A DNA stretch of 64,000 nt. Origin: Trichostrongylus colubriformis (lineage: Eukaryota > Nematoda > Chromadorea > Rhabditida > Trichostrongylidae). Location: the NCBI GenBank assembly GCA_963978905.1, contig OZ022261.1, forward strand, positions 310,001-374,000, in the 5' to 3' direction. Position numbers and translations under genes: made by a program. Under the pieces are notes generated by a model. That model was not told the origin of the DNA. It worked only from the letters and a program-made list of their open reading frames with translations, and made no database searches. This document shows positions 1 to 13,400 of the stretch, piece after piece (position 1 is the stretch's first letter; every line of letters starts with the position of its first letter).

Positions 1-110
1 TTGGGAATGGCCACTCCACTGCGCTGGAAGTCAGGTGCTACAAGAATGCTAATGTAGTTGGGAATGGCCACTCCACTGCGCTGGAAGTCAGGTGCTACAA
101 CTGACGTTGG
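1..110. repeat. Partial tandem repeat, 57 bp period
   Basis: The block ttgggaatggccactccact and the following 22 bases occur at 1 and again at 58, separated by 15 bp. Only two copies are visible; more may precede the window edge. Bases 111-311 after it show nothing recognisable. Confidence 0.8.
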
Positions 111-313
111 CCCACGGCCCGTCTCCTACAGCGGACAACTCGGAATGGATGCGCTGTGCGAATGGGATGCGAATACACACCGCAGCGTCGCGCTTTTGAG
201 TCCGGGTTTTTTCGCCTATTATCGCTTCTAGCCTTGAGTGTTCATTACAAAATGCTCATTTCTTTGCATCTTCCTCTTGTTTCGGACCCCCTTCCGGTTC
301 CTTTGAATGAATA

Positions 314-463
314 CAGTCCACTTCCCACGGCCTGGCAGGGCGGGGCCCATGGATTTGGTTGAGAGAGTACGTGGCGAGAGTGAGTGTGGCGGGGTGAGAG
401 ACTTTAATACACGTTCATCGAAGTCCGTAGGCCACGACCTAACAGGCCGTGGGAAATGGACTG
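314..463. mobile_element. Tc1/mariner-type MITE with CAGTCCAYTTCCC ends
   Basis: 150 bp, with inverted ends CAGTCCACTTCCCACGGCC / its complement, flanked by TA on both sides. The interior has the gagagtgagtgtggcggggtg segment also found in the copies at 1501-1998. No coding capacity; non-autonomous. Confidence 0.75.
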
Positions 464-906
464 TAAAGATAAGTGCGGGGCTGGTGTAACAGTGCCGATT
501 CTAGACCGCAAAGTACGAATGCGACGTTATCGTACTGCAAGTAGTTCCAGTAGCAGCAATCACGTCTACCTATTGGCATGGATGTTATGTGGTTTCGTTA
601 TTGATACAGAGGTCGAATTCAACCGCAGGTCGCTAGCCGCAGCGAGCGGCTGGCCCCGTTTTTCGTCGTCGTGGCCGGTGTATATATAAGGGATGGCTAG
701 CGCGGATGGGCCAGAGAGCGCGATGCCCCCGAGGTCATCGTCACAATCAGCAGTATGCTCGCTTGGGAGATTCAGGAGTACTCATGACACAGCTTGAGCA
801 TTACTCCAACTATCGCCTTTATCTGAGTGGCTTGACGCTGATTTCCAGTAGAACGGTATTTTCGAGATAGTGGACACTTCTAACTAGACCCAACAATTTT
901 TTGGAG

Positions 907-1319
907 TTGAAAACACCGGTAGGGGTAAATTTAGCAAATTTGGAAATTACGAAAGTAGCGGTGCTCAACAATGTAATAGTTGAGAAGAACGACATAAACT
1001 GCGAAAAAACCGAGGAATAGGAACCCAAAAATCCCCCTTCTCTCTCTCTCGTCCTCTGCGTCACTAGTCGGAGTAAACTGAAGACAGGCCTGAGTCTGAA
1101 GCAGCCGGCCGCGATCGTTGTCCCGCCCCTCCACAGCAACTCCCCCGGCCGCATAACCGCATAACGGCATGCAGAGCTGCGGGGTCGCCATAAGACCCCA
1201 AACCGCGTTTTTTCAATTCTATTTTACCAAATGTGACCTCTTCTGAAGTAGAAGGTTTGTTTCAGAGAACATGTTCTGCCAGATCACAGTTTTCCCTTAC
1301 CCCTACTGGTGCCTTTGAG
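907..1319. mobile_element. MITE with TTTAAAG...AGGGGTAA ends, copy 1
   Basis: About 413 bp with imperfect inverted ends (left TTGAAAACACCGGTAGGGG, right complement CTCAAAGGCACCAGTAGGGG). It is clearly homologous along its length to 9467-9883 in the same orientation, including the ccggccgcataaccgcataac segment. Non-coding. Its ends resemble the separate family at 19810, 37140 and 44451. Confidence 0.7.
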
Positions 1320-1500
1320 CCAGGTGATGTTTAGCGAAATGGCATCGCATCTCACTGTGGTCGAGAGAAGAAAATATTGTGAGCAATGACGGCCAATACG
1401 TCGTTGGCTAAGTCCTCAATATAAGAAAACGGCGGAAACTTCGTTCCCAACCAAGTACTTTAGAGAGCAGATTGTTATTCACAAAGTGAGTCTGTTCCTA

Positions 1501-1998
1501 CAGTCCATTTCCCAAAAACTGAGTAGGCGTGTCCTACGGACTTGTATAAACGTGTATCAAACTCTCTCAATTCTCTCACCCCGCCACACACTCTCACTCT
1601 CGCCACGTACTCTCACTCTCGCCATTCACCCAAGTTCGAAGGACACGCCCAATCAGTTTTCGGAAGATGGACTATACCTAGACTATTGATGAAGAAGCCT
1701 TCCGGAAAACAAGTGAGGCTGAAAATGCGTTCAAAATGGAGACAACATTTGACCGACCTAATATGTACAGACACATACCAAGTGCACTTATCCCCACCAC
1801 TCGAGGTGCTGACAAACGCGGACATCAGCACACGAGGGTTGTATAGTCCATCTCCCGAAAACTGATTGGGCGTGTCCTTCGAACTTGGGTGAATGGCGAG
1901 AGTGAGAGTGTGTGGCGGGGTGAGAGAATTGAGAGAGTTTGATACACGTTTATACAAGTCCGTAGGACACGCCTACTCAGTTTTTGGGAAATGGACTG
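1501..1998. mobile_element. Composite palindrome of two CAGTCC MITE copies
   Basis: Two copies of the MITE family seen at 314-463 sit in inverted orientation (about 1501-1680 and 1843-1998) around a ~160 bp unrelated core. The outer ends CAGTCCATTTCCCAAAAACT are inverted and flanked by TA. Open frames in both strands here are artefacts of the palindrome. Confidence 0.7.
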
Positions 1999-4328
1999 TA
2001 CACCCCATCCGTATTGATGCTGGCAACAATTTGGTGCAATTGCACCAAATTGGTGCAACAACTGTTCTTCACCAACTTTGTTTGAAATTGTCATCTAAGA
2101 GCGATCCAGGATGCCGATCACGGATATTACATTGAATTTAAATGGTTGATAAATGTTATACCCTGTGGAAAAAAGATTCATTCCTTTCAGAATCAGGCAA
2201 ATACAGCTAGATGGTCGTTTACCTAGCTGATGCGTATTTCTCGTGGTATGCTCATAGATAAGCCTGAAACAAGCGTGGAGGGGGGGGGGGGGGGCTTACA
2301 ACAAATTGGGCGTGAATCGGGTGCCCTCCCCTGACTCCAGTAGCACTCGGACGCCAATCAATCACGAAAATTCGAGGGTATGGTGATATGGACGAGTTCT
2401 GCGACGCAGAAGATGCGTCGGATGCTCGGCGCTAGGGTGTCAGCTACTGCCCATGCGTCCCATTGACAAAGGTGCAATGAAATTGGCAAGTATTAGATTG
2501 GTGCCTAGGTTTTGCCAAACTTTCAAAACTTCTTGTGGTTTCGTTGTTTTTGAACTTCAACCAGTTTCAATTACCATAGTGTGTTAGGGCATGCTTCGAT
2601 CATTTCATTAAAATGCATACGAGGTGTTACATTGTAGCATGAATCGGCTCAAGCTGATAACTCCATATTCAGACACATAATTTATAACAAGTGTCTTCAG
2701 GGTTTCTAGTCACCTGCTATTACCTGTGCTGTATTCAGAATTGATGCCATGTATCATTCTGCAATGTCCCGCTGCTCCATCGGTTTTGGTACAGGAGTAC
2801 GAATCTTATTGTCCGCCACCTACAGGTGCTTTGATGCTCCCTGTACAAGATGATATCCTGGAGGTCTTGAAGCGAATCCGAAGATCACCACGCTGTAACT
2901 AGGAGCAACACTCAGCTCATTAGATAAGGCAGACTATCACGTGGTCGTGGCTTTGAGAACTTGTGAGCAGTTGAGGTACCTTTCTGACTTAGTCAGAAAA
3001 GAGAGTAGTATAGTGATTAGAAATTGTTATTCCATCCTGAATTGACAAACGATCTGCCAGACATCACAACTGGAGATGGAAGCTGGGTATTCTCTGTTAA
3101 TCATGAGAAGGTGCAATGGCAGAGTAGTGGGAACTCGTCTCCGGGCGTCATTGGATTTCAAGTCAGATCTAGTTGCTCTAGATTTTCTCACGGATGCCAC
3201 AGTTAGAGTTGTACCAGCCAGTATTACTGTCACGACTCTGTGCCAAACAGCTCGAGAGACTAGTTAGCTTTTGCTTTCACCGTTTTCCAAAGAGCAGCTG
3301 ATTTGTCTTTCAAGCTGACCATGTGTACCCACATGCTGCAACGATAAGGCAAGAAATAAAAGAGAGTTAAGCTCTGAAGTTCCGATTCATTCAACTTGTT
3401 TTCTTGTCCTAGAACGTATCGAATATCATTTAATCAAGGCTATGAACATTGCACAGAAATTTAGAATTTTGATTATCTAGCCTTGAGTGGTGTATTCATG
3501 AGTTTCTCAGATCTTAGCACTGTACACTTCTGAAAAAAGGGCATTGAACGACTACTTACTCATTGGAGGTAAGCGGTATAGGACAACGATGATTGTATCG
3601 TCTATACATACCCAAAACGTTTGAGGTAGTAAGGCCTCAAAAAAATACGTCCTTTTTGCAAGACTTATGCAACAACCGAATACCATGACATTATAACAAA
3701 CATGACCGAATTGTCCTCTGTACTCGCACATGCTCCGGCAATGATGATTGTCCTCGCTTGGTCGTTCTTTTACTAAATTACCCAACTGTAAATGGAACAA
3801 ATGTGGAACACGGGGAAGACAAATCATGTGAGGGTACCATTGTTTCTGCTGTCTGCCGTCCATCATTCCCCGCATTTTTATTCTAGTGTTATTTGCGTTC
3901 TTTAGTTTCCCTTTTTTTTCCGCTTTAGTTTAGAGATCTCGAGGTCTGTACCCCCTATTGTTCCGAGGTCTCCTATCTTCTATCTTTAAAACCTCGTAAC
4001 TTATACACATGACTGGTCTCTCAGAATTGGCCTTCAAATAGCTCATTTGACAAGACCACCAGATATGCCTGCTTGTCTCTTGTCAAATTCAAGATGGAAT
4101 GTTACTGAAGTAAGCGAAATTGAAAGGAGTGAATGTGAAAATCTTCGCTCGACATTGTTTCTCTAGCTGATCACCTCTTACTATCCAGCTGTGGTGTAAC
4201 ACGTGCATCATACTCTGGATTTTTCATATTATTGAGGCGCGTGAACCGAACATTAAAATGGCTTGGCGATAGGACTGATGGGGCGTTTTATTGAATGGTC
4301 TTGCACTTCGTGTATGCACATGTTCCAG
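1999..4328. other. No gene recognised; G-tract and unassigned sequence
   Basis: Upstream flank of the first C2CD5 exon found. It contains a poly-G run of about 14 at 2281-2294. Open frames of 60-107 codons at 3024-3267 and 3552-3875 have no recognised domain. Exons for the first half of the C2 domain could lie here or further left, but I could not identify one. Confidence 0.5.
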
Positions 4329-4474
4329 AGTAATGGACCACGACACCTACTCAGCAAACGATGCTATCGGGAGAGTGAATTTTGACTGTAATATTCTCGT
4401 GGAAAAGATGAGAATGCAAGAAATAGAAAAGCTCGATGAACTTCAAATCTTACCAATTTACGACACCCTCAATG
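4329..4474 (+). CDS. C2CD5: C2CD5 exon: C-terminal half of C2 domain
   Basis: Acceptor ag at 4327-4328 follows a pyrimidine-rich stretch; donor gt is at 4475. The open frame encodes VMDHDTYSANDAIGRV and later PIYDTLN. The D-H-D...N-D pattern is the C2 Ca2+-binding loop 3, and all its acidic residues are kept. The exon enters with one base completing a codon and leaves one base (G), which joins the next exon to give G-N-R-G-E-L, matching GIRGE in vertebrate C2CD5. Upstream exons for the first C2 half were not recognised. Confidence 0.85.
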
Positions 4475-7400
4475 GTGGGTACGAAGAACAAATATTTTTT
4501 CGTAATTGTTAAACGTGCTACACGATGGCACCACGAAGAGGTATTTGCTTGATTGTTCGATATGAAGGCGCTATGTGGTGTCAAAGTACATGATGAACAC
4601 CACAAGTAACAAACTTTTATGCTGATTCTTTTTGCGATGCTTTTCTCCTTCTGCGTCACTGTATTGACTCGAACCAAGTTTCTTGGCCGCGGCCGTAGCT
4701 TGGATATGTGTGGCCACCAACGCCCCACTTTACAGCCATACCAAAGAACTTCATTTAACAAGCTGTGTTCACAACGGGAACCGGTAGCCTCCATTTATAT
4801 TGCATGTGTTGGGTTAGTGTTGGTCAGGGGGAAGGCGACTTGACGATCCATGACTCAGTGATAACGTATCCGCGCCACTGCTTACAAACATGTAATAGCA
4901 TGCCAAATGTGGCGAGGAGGATGTGATTTTGTTCAAACCTAGGAGGGGCAGGAGCTCCGTGTAAGTGAACCACTGAAAAACTCTTTTCGCACATGGGCAT
5001 TGTGTGCTACTGAATTCAGTGGGAGCCAGTCGACAATATCATAGCCCCATCCAATTTGCGCTCATGGGCACTCTTAAGTTCATTTTATGCTTGGTTATGG
5101 CTAACTCAACTGAAACATGAATAGATCTTCTTCCATGAGTGTATCACGAGGAATTTGCTCCAATTAGACGAAAAAAGCTTTTACGCTATTTGCCTGAGCT
5201 TAGGGAAAGAAGATATCTTTTTCCCAGGCTCAGGCTTACACAGTATACAGAATGGGGCAAAATTACGGGAACCAGGCGCCGGCGCGAAAACCTCAACCCC
5301 TGAGGCGCTTTTCGGATTCGAACAGCTGTTGCTTGCTTTTATTCGATTCAGTGCAGCTTCCTCTACTAGCCAACACAAAACATTTCATCTTTGATTTAAA
5401 ATGACGAGGCCATAGCCTCACCGGACTTCCATGATGACCTGCACCGTCAAGTATCCCGAGCGGTTGACATCTCCGGTCGTCTGAAGTTACCAGGAAGTCT
5501 TGTGGCGAAAACAATCGCAAGGTTCACAAGATTAGTAAAGCTTTCCTACTGACCAGGACGTGGGAGACCGACTTCTGTCTCGAGTAAGGCGAATATGAAG
5601 AAGGTGCGCGATCATCTGCGTGCGAAGCCGGCGCGGTCAGTTTGGAATATGGCAGAAGAAATGTCGATTTCCACGAGATTATGCGCAGGATTGCCGTGCT
5701 ATAACTGTGATGGCGTTTGGTATCACATTCATTCCACAGTGCATACACTGTAGTCATGTGATTAGTTCGAGAGAGCCACGCAGCTCGTAACCATTTATTT
5801 CTGGGGGATAACCTTATTTCCAGTGCCTCGAAGATTTTCCTTCCCACCGTATTCTCAATGGAGCGGTGTAGCACTCTAACGATAAGGGTAGGGGGCGCCT
5901 CGTAGGCATATTTTTGTGTCCTATGTCTGGAGAAACTATTATTTAAATATGATGGAGTTATGTAAGGCCCTGCGATGTTCGTGCAGTTGTTTGAAGAGGG
6001 ACCTTCTTGTTTCTTCCACGTATTTTTGCCCACATCCCTGACATACTACCAAGTATACTGGGTCTGGAGTAGGTGATCAACCGTTTCAGAGTTGGAGGTG
6101 GTTTGAATATAAGTTTTATAATTCTTCGCTCTCTATATAACTTATATTCAAACCACCTCCAAATCTAAAACGGTTGCTCACCTACTCCAGAGCCTATGTG
6201 GATAAATGCGGGAGGGAGGGTTGCAGTTATTGCACTAACGATAAAATATGCCAACTCCGGGGGCCAGTATACTTGATAGTATGTCAGGGATGTGGGCAAA
6301 AATACGTGGAAGAAACAAGAAGGCCCCTCTTCAAACGAGCCTTACATAGCCCCACATCATATTGAAATAATAGTTTCTCCAGACATAGGGCACAAAAACA
6401 TGCCTGCGAGGCGCCACATTGCACTAACGTTAGAGTACCCTTATCGTTAGAGTGCTGCACCGCTCCACTGAGAATACGGTGGAAAGGAAAATCCTCGAGG
6501 CACTGGAAATAGGAGGGTTATCCTCAGAAATAAATGGCAGAGACGCGATGCGTGACTCTCTTGAAGTAATCACATGAACACAGTGTTATGTACTGTGGAA
6601 TGAATGTGATACAAACGCTTTCACAGTAATAGCACGTCTACGCTATTTAAGGGTTAGGTCGTGGGTCAACCAATTCCGCTCCACTACCAGAGACTCCACC
6701 AAGAGTAAGGATAGTATCTCGGTGGCTACAGTAAGTTGGTATAGTACAAATAAACCAGAGCGGCTCTGAAATAGAGTCTCTCGATAGGTTTCAATTTGTA
6801 CCTTTCAGGCTTGATAAAGGCACCAGGCGCCGATTGCCAGTAAAAGCTCAAAATACTTTTGCAACGACTTTTTGCAATCAGTTTTGTGAAAGTCTTTTTG
6901 AGTCTTTTGGAATAAATCTTGCAAGTCTCACATTATTCAATATATATTCAGATGTTACAAATATTTAAAAATGCTCAAATTCACAACGGCGAAGATAAGC
7001 GCTCCACTGTTGCGATCGCAGTGAATAGCAATGGAGCGCACTATATTGTTACTATTTTTCTAGTTCTCATCCTTTTTTCAACCATTATCCCTGCCGCATA
7101 ACCTGTATGACTTCTTACCCTTCTCCACTGTCGTGAGAGGTAAGCCCATATTTATGATCGGAGATGCTTCCGTTTCGGAATATAATTATTATAGTTATTG
7201 AATTTTGCGTGGTTCTCATTTTTCTCGTTTTTTCACGAGTTGGCCTCAGTTTTTCTCTATGGGATCCTAATTTTCTTGGAGAATCAGTCTCTCTGGGTAG
7301 AAAACCATAGAAACACCGCAAAGGAGTAGGGAAGTGTAGTATGGTGGTCCTTCTGGGGTACGGGTCGTATTTTCTGAAGATTTTCTTCGACCTATGCCTG

Positions 7401-10400
7401 ACCGTGGTTGAATGCGAGTTTACTTCATTTGAATCCCTCTGTATCTTTGATCCTAACATAGCTCAGGAAGGGTTGATGACGACCTTGTAACTAGCATCAT
7501 AATTAACATCAGCAGGTACCTCGCATATATGGGCAGTTTGAACTCTCATAACCCATGTATCACTCCCAAATATCGTGTCTATCCAATTGATCCAGGAATT
7601 CGTTCAGGGAACCGTGGTGAGCTAACCTTTCGAATAAGACTGCAGCTGCTGGTGAAAACAAGTCTCAAGAACTACGTGCAATTTATATCAGGTACGTTTC
7701 ATTCTTTCGTTGGCGGTTCGTTGTGCTTACTTTCACCATTTCTGTCATTCTGACTTTCGTGCTAAGCTACTGTCCTCGATATTTCCTTCCATTGATTTTT
7801 ATTGGATACGTATCAGGTGCTGAAGTCAATTTTATTTCTCCAAAGAAAAAGTATGTGTATTGGGAATTTTATACATGTTATACAATCCGTTGACTTGTTG
7901 TCATTTTCTGCGGTACTTTTTCATTTTTCTGACACTTTTTTTGATAGTGTCGCGATTAAACTGTCCCATTGTTGAAGCGCTGAAATCACTAGTTCATTTT
8001 TGCACTTTTCCAACCGTTCAAAATTATGAAAATCATGTAGCAACTAGGTCGTGCTACAAGATGTGCGCATATGGCTTCCAGGAAGCACTAGGTCTGTTAA
8101 TAACGGTGTTAGGAGGGGTTGCTGTCTGAGCTGCAAGTGTGGTCTCTTGAGAGTTTTTGCAACATACTAGTAAAACCCTTTATGAGAATAAATGAATTGG
8201 CGGTCGGCCTCAGTGTTGCTGGCCATTTTTGCACCAATTTCCTTTTTAGTTTGTTCATCAGTTTCTGTATACATCGCAGTATTCTATCCTTCTTGATTTA
8301 TCCTAAATCAGAGCAGTAATTTGAGGCGATTCCATTTTGACTGCGGTTTTTATTTGTCTCAGAGCTACCCACGACTTCTTAATTGTTTATAATATTAGGT
8401 GTATGCAGAATAAATGGCCAAAACAGACCACTTTTTTTTCAAAAAGCCATAACTTCGCTCAGACACAACTTTATTTGTCGAAATAAAAACCATTCGAATC
8501 TGCACAACTTCGCCAACGATCTGGTCATCATGATAAAATTCTGGATTGCGAGAATTAGTAAGGTCAACAAGGCATTTTCAACCTGCATCGTATCGGCGAA
8601 CTCCTTCTGACGCAGGTTTGCATCAAGAACACGGAAAAAGTGGTAATCCGTTGGGGATGGGTCTGGAGAATGAGGGGGGGGGGGTAAGGGAGAGTCTCGA
8701 AGCCTTACTGCATCAGTTTTTGCTGGGTAACTTTCGAAGTGTGGGGTTTTGCGTTATCCTGCAACAGAATAGAACCCCTTCTGTTTGTCAGCGCCGGCCA
8801 CAGTTTTTGCAATTTTTCATACACCAGAACCAAATCACGGCAATGGGACTCTGCTGTGATAGTATGACCAGGTTACAGCAGGCTAAAGTGGATTACGCCC
8901 TTAAAACACCACCAAACAGTGAGCACCTTTGATGTGGCTCATCTTTAGGAAGGCGCACGGGTTCTCGATGCAAACCTGCGTCAGAAGGAGCTCGCCCATG
9001 CGATGCAGGTTTAAAATCCATTGTTGACTTTATCCATTCTCGCAATCCAAAACTTGATCATGATGGCATAATCTCTTCACCAGATCGTTGGCAAAGTTGT
9101 GTAGATTCGAATGATTTTTATTTCGACAAATAGTGTTGTGTCTGAGCGAAGTTATGGTTGGCCAGTTATGGTTTGACCATTTATTCTGCATACACCTAAT
9201 AGATCCACATCTAATTGACAGTTACAATGCTCCACAGAATATTATTTACTGCGCCTTGCAGTGTGTTAAATGTAACTGATGTCAGTTAAAGCGGCAACAA
9301 CTTCTCTTTATTGTAGGTCTCTTCAATTGCATACAAACGTTTTGTAACACTCAGGTTAGTGACTTTCAACTCGTTCCCAAGCTGATCCCCAGCCATGCTT
9401 GCACTTTAGTGGCCTGGTTTTCAATGGGTCTTGGTACCATTCGTCATTAGAATCGATGTCATTGCCTTTAAAGACACCGGAAGGGGTAAATCTGGCAAAC
9501 TGGGGAATTACGAAAGTAGAGGTGGTCAGCAATATAACAGTAGAGAAAGAACGACATAAAACGGCAAAAAAAAAAACCGAGAAAGAGGAACCCGAAAATC
9601 CCCCTTCTCTCTCGTCCTCTGCGTCTCTAGCCGGAGTGGATTCAAGGTAGGTCAGAGTCTGAACCAGCCGGCCGCGATTGTTGTCCCGCCCCTCCACGGC
9701 GACTCCCCCGGCCGCATAACCGCATAACGACATGCCGTGCTGCGGGGTCGTTATAAGACCTCAAGCCACGTTTTTTAATGCGATTTTCATCTCATGTGAC
9801 CTCTTATGAAATAGAAGGTTCGTTTCAGAGAACATCTACTCCCAGATCTCAGTTTTTCCTTACCCCTACTAGTTCCTTTAAATTGCAACAAGCAACGTAG
9901 TTGAAGTTCAACGACTCACGCTATCAGTAAGCTCCTACTAGAACTACACTAGTTTCATGGGGCTCAGAAGATTTGATGTCCATGTCAAACAGCAGAACAT
10001 GCCTCGCTGGTTGGGCGTTATTCAAAACAAACAATTCGCCACATAAGAAAAACTGGAAAATTTCAAGGGCGAATGTCAAGACTGTTCAGAATGATAGCTT
10101 TCAGCAATACTTACACCTATCAATGTAGGGTTTTTATAAGTAAATGTCACTGACCATAATGAAGTGCGGCCCGAACATTTTAAAACGTTTCTTTGCGACA
10201 ACATCATTCTTTCAAAATTAATGCGTTTGAGAGGTTGATCGATCGCGTTGCATATGTAGGTACGCATTTGTCGGCTATCTTACCTTGATTTAGCACTATG
10301 CTTCGCCTTTGGAAGCTTTGACCATGTGCTGTGTGCTTGTACTGAATGCCTCATAATTCCAGGGAAATGCGTCGCAGCTGACTTGGTACATAGAGATTAG

Positions 10401-13400
10401 TTTTGAGAGGGATGCTGGCGGCCGTGGATTTTTGGGGGACTGTCTTGCCGGTTAACGTTCTAGAAACAGTGGTCCATAATGATTTATCCTCTGACCAGTT
10501 GGCTGGCGCACACTACTGCGCGCGATTCATGTCGTCGTAGAAAATGGGTTCAGTGAAAAGCGACTTATCTATATTACTGCCGGAAGCTTTCTTATCACTT
10601 CACCTTTCCTGCTTTATTGCAATTTGGAAGCTCAGCTGAAAGCAGAGGAAAGAAAATTCCACTCAATCCCTTACACAACGGTGGTCATGTCGCTCAAACC
10701 CAATTTGCACAACACCGCCATGTATCGCGCACAGTAGTGTGCGCCAGCCAACTGGTATCACCTTAAAAATTCAGGTTCCTAGCTTTGCTGCGACGCGAGA
10801 TATGAATTTAGTGACAAACACACACACACACAGACATACTTAGCCGATTATATATAGTAGGATCACTTCCGGTCCCTTACCATTAATGTTCCCTTACCAC
10901 CTCCTATATCACTTTAAAAATTCAGGTTTCTAGCTTTGCTGCAACGCGAGATATGAATTCCCCGCCATTCGCCTTTGGTAGCTCCTTATCAGCTCTTATC
11001 AGTTGCTATCACTTCCGGTCCCTCACCATTAATGTTCCCTTACCACCCCCTATATCACTTTTTCAGGTTCCTAGCTTTGCTGCGACGCGAGATATGAATT
11101 TAGTGACAAACACACACACACAGACATACTTAGCCGATTATATATAGTAGGATCACTTCCGGTCCCTTACCATTAATGTTCCCTTACCACCCCCTATATC
11201 ACTTTAAAAATTCAGGCTTCTAGTTTTGCTGCAACGCGAGATATGAATTCCCCGCCATTCGCCTTTGGCAGCTCCTTATCAGCTCTTATCAGTTGCTATC
11301 ACTTCCGTTCCCTCACCATTAATGTTCCCTTACCACCCCCTATATCACTTTAAAATTTCAGGTTCCTAGCTTTGCTGCGACACGAGATATGAATTTCGTG
11401 ACAAACACACACACACAGACAGACATACTTAGCCGATTATATATAGCAGGATAGGATCACTTCCGGTCCCTTACCATTAATGTTCCCTTACCACCCCCTA
11501 TATCACTTTAAAAGTTCAGGTTTCTAGCTTTGCTGCAACGCGAGATATGAATTCCCCTCCATTCGCCTTTGAAGGCTCCTTATCAGCTCTTATCAGTTGC
11601 TATCACTTCCGGTCCCTCACCGTTAATGTTCCCTTACCACCCCCTATATCACTTTAAAAATTCAGGCTTCTAGCTTTGCTGCAACGCGAGATATGAATTC
11701 CCCGCCGCTCGCCTTTGGAGGCTCCTTATCAGCTCTTATCAGTTGCTATCACTTCCGGTCCCTTACCATTAATGTTCCCTTACCACCCCCTATATCACTT
11801 TAAAAATTCAGGTTTCTAGCTTTGCTGCGACGCGAGATATGAATTTCGTGACAAACACACACACACACACAGACATACTTAGCCGATTATATATAGTAGG
11901 ATCGCCTTTGGAAGCTCCTTATCAGCTCTTATCAGTTGCTATCACTTCCGGTCCCTCACCGTTAATGTTCCCTTACCACCCCCTATATCACTTTAAAAAT
12001 TCAGGCTTCTAGCTTTGCTGCAACGCGAGATATGAATTTCGTGACAAACACACACACACAGACAGACATACTTAGCCGATTATATATAGCAGGATAGGAT
12101 CACTTCCGGTCCCTTACCATTAATGTTCCCTTACCACCCCCTATATCACTTTAAAAATTCAGGTTTCTAGCTTTGCTGCAACGCGAGATATGAATTCCCC
12201 GCCATTCGCCTTTGGAGGCTCCTTATCAGCTAGTTGCTATCACTTCCGGTCCCTCACCGTTAATGTTCCCTTACCACCCCCTATATCACTTTAAAAATTC
12301 AGGTTCCTAGCTTTGCTGCGACGCGAGATATGAATTTCGTGACAAACACACACACACACACACAGACATACTTAGCCGATTATATATAGTAGGATCGCCT
12401 TTGGAAGCTCCTTATCAGCTCTTATCAGTTGCTATCACTTCCGGTCCCTCACCGTTAATGTTCCCATACCACCCCCTATATCACTTTAAAAATTCAGGCT
12501 TCTAGCTTTGCTGCAACGCGAGATATGAATTTCGTGACAAACACACACACACACACAGACAGACATACTTAGCCGATTATATATAGCAGGATAGGATCAC
12601 TTCCGGTCCCTTACCATTAATGTTCCCTTACCACCCCCTATATCACTTTAAAAATTCAGGTTTCTAGCTTTACTGCAACGCGAGATATGAATTCCCCGCC
12701 ATTCGCCTTTGGAGGCTCCTTATCAGCTCTTATCAGTTGCTATCACTTCCGGTCCCTCACCGTTAATGTTCCCTTACCGCCTCCTATATCACTTTGAAAA
12801 TTCAGGCTTCTAGCTTTGCTGCAACGCGAGATATGAATTCCCCTCCATTCGCCTTTGGAGGCTCCTTATCAGCTCTTATCAGTTGCTATCACTTCCGGTC
12901 CCGTACCATTAATGTTCCCTTACCACCCCCTATATCACTTTAAAAATTCAGGTTTCTAGCTTTGCTGCAACGCGAGATATGAATTCCCCGCCATTCGCCT
13001 TTGGCAGCTCCTTATCAGCTCTTATCAGTTGCTATCACTTCCGTTCCCTCACCATTAATGTTCCCTTACCACCCCCTATATCACTTTAAAATTTCAGGTT
13101 CCTAGCTTTGCTGCGACGCGAGATATGAATTTCGTGACAAACACACACACACACAGACAGACATACTTAGCCGATTATATATAGCAGGATAGGATCACTT
13201 CCGGTCCCTTACCATTAATGTTCCCTTACCACCCCCTATATCACTTTAAAAATCCAGGCTTCTAGCTTTGCTGCAACGCGAGATATGAATTCCCCGCCAT
13301 TCGCCTTTGGAGGCTCCTTATCAGCTCTTATCAGTTGCTATCACTTCCGGTCCCTCACCATTAATGTTCCCTTACCACCCCCTATATCACTTTAAAAATT

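Noticed and set aside
3024..3267. Overlapping 60-68 codon frames as missing first C2 exon
   Set aside because: None carries the C2 opening motifs (GR.LP.MD, DAFV) and splice borders do not fit.
3552..3875. 107-codon minus frame
   Set aside because: Cysteine-rich but no recognisable motif, no splice context and no homologous copy in the window.
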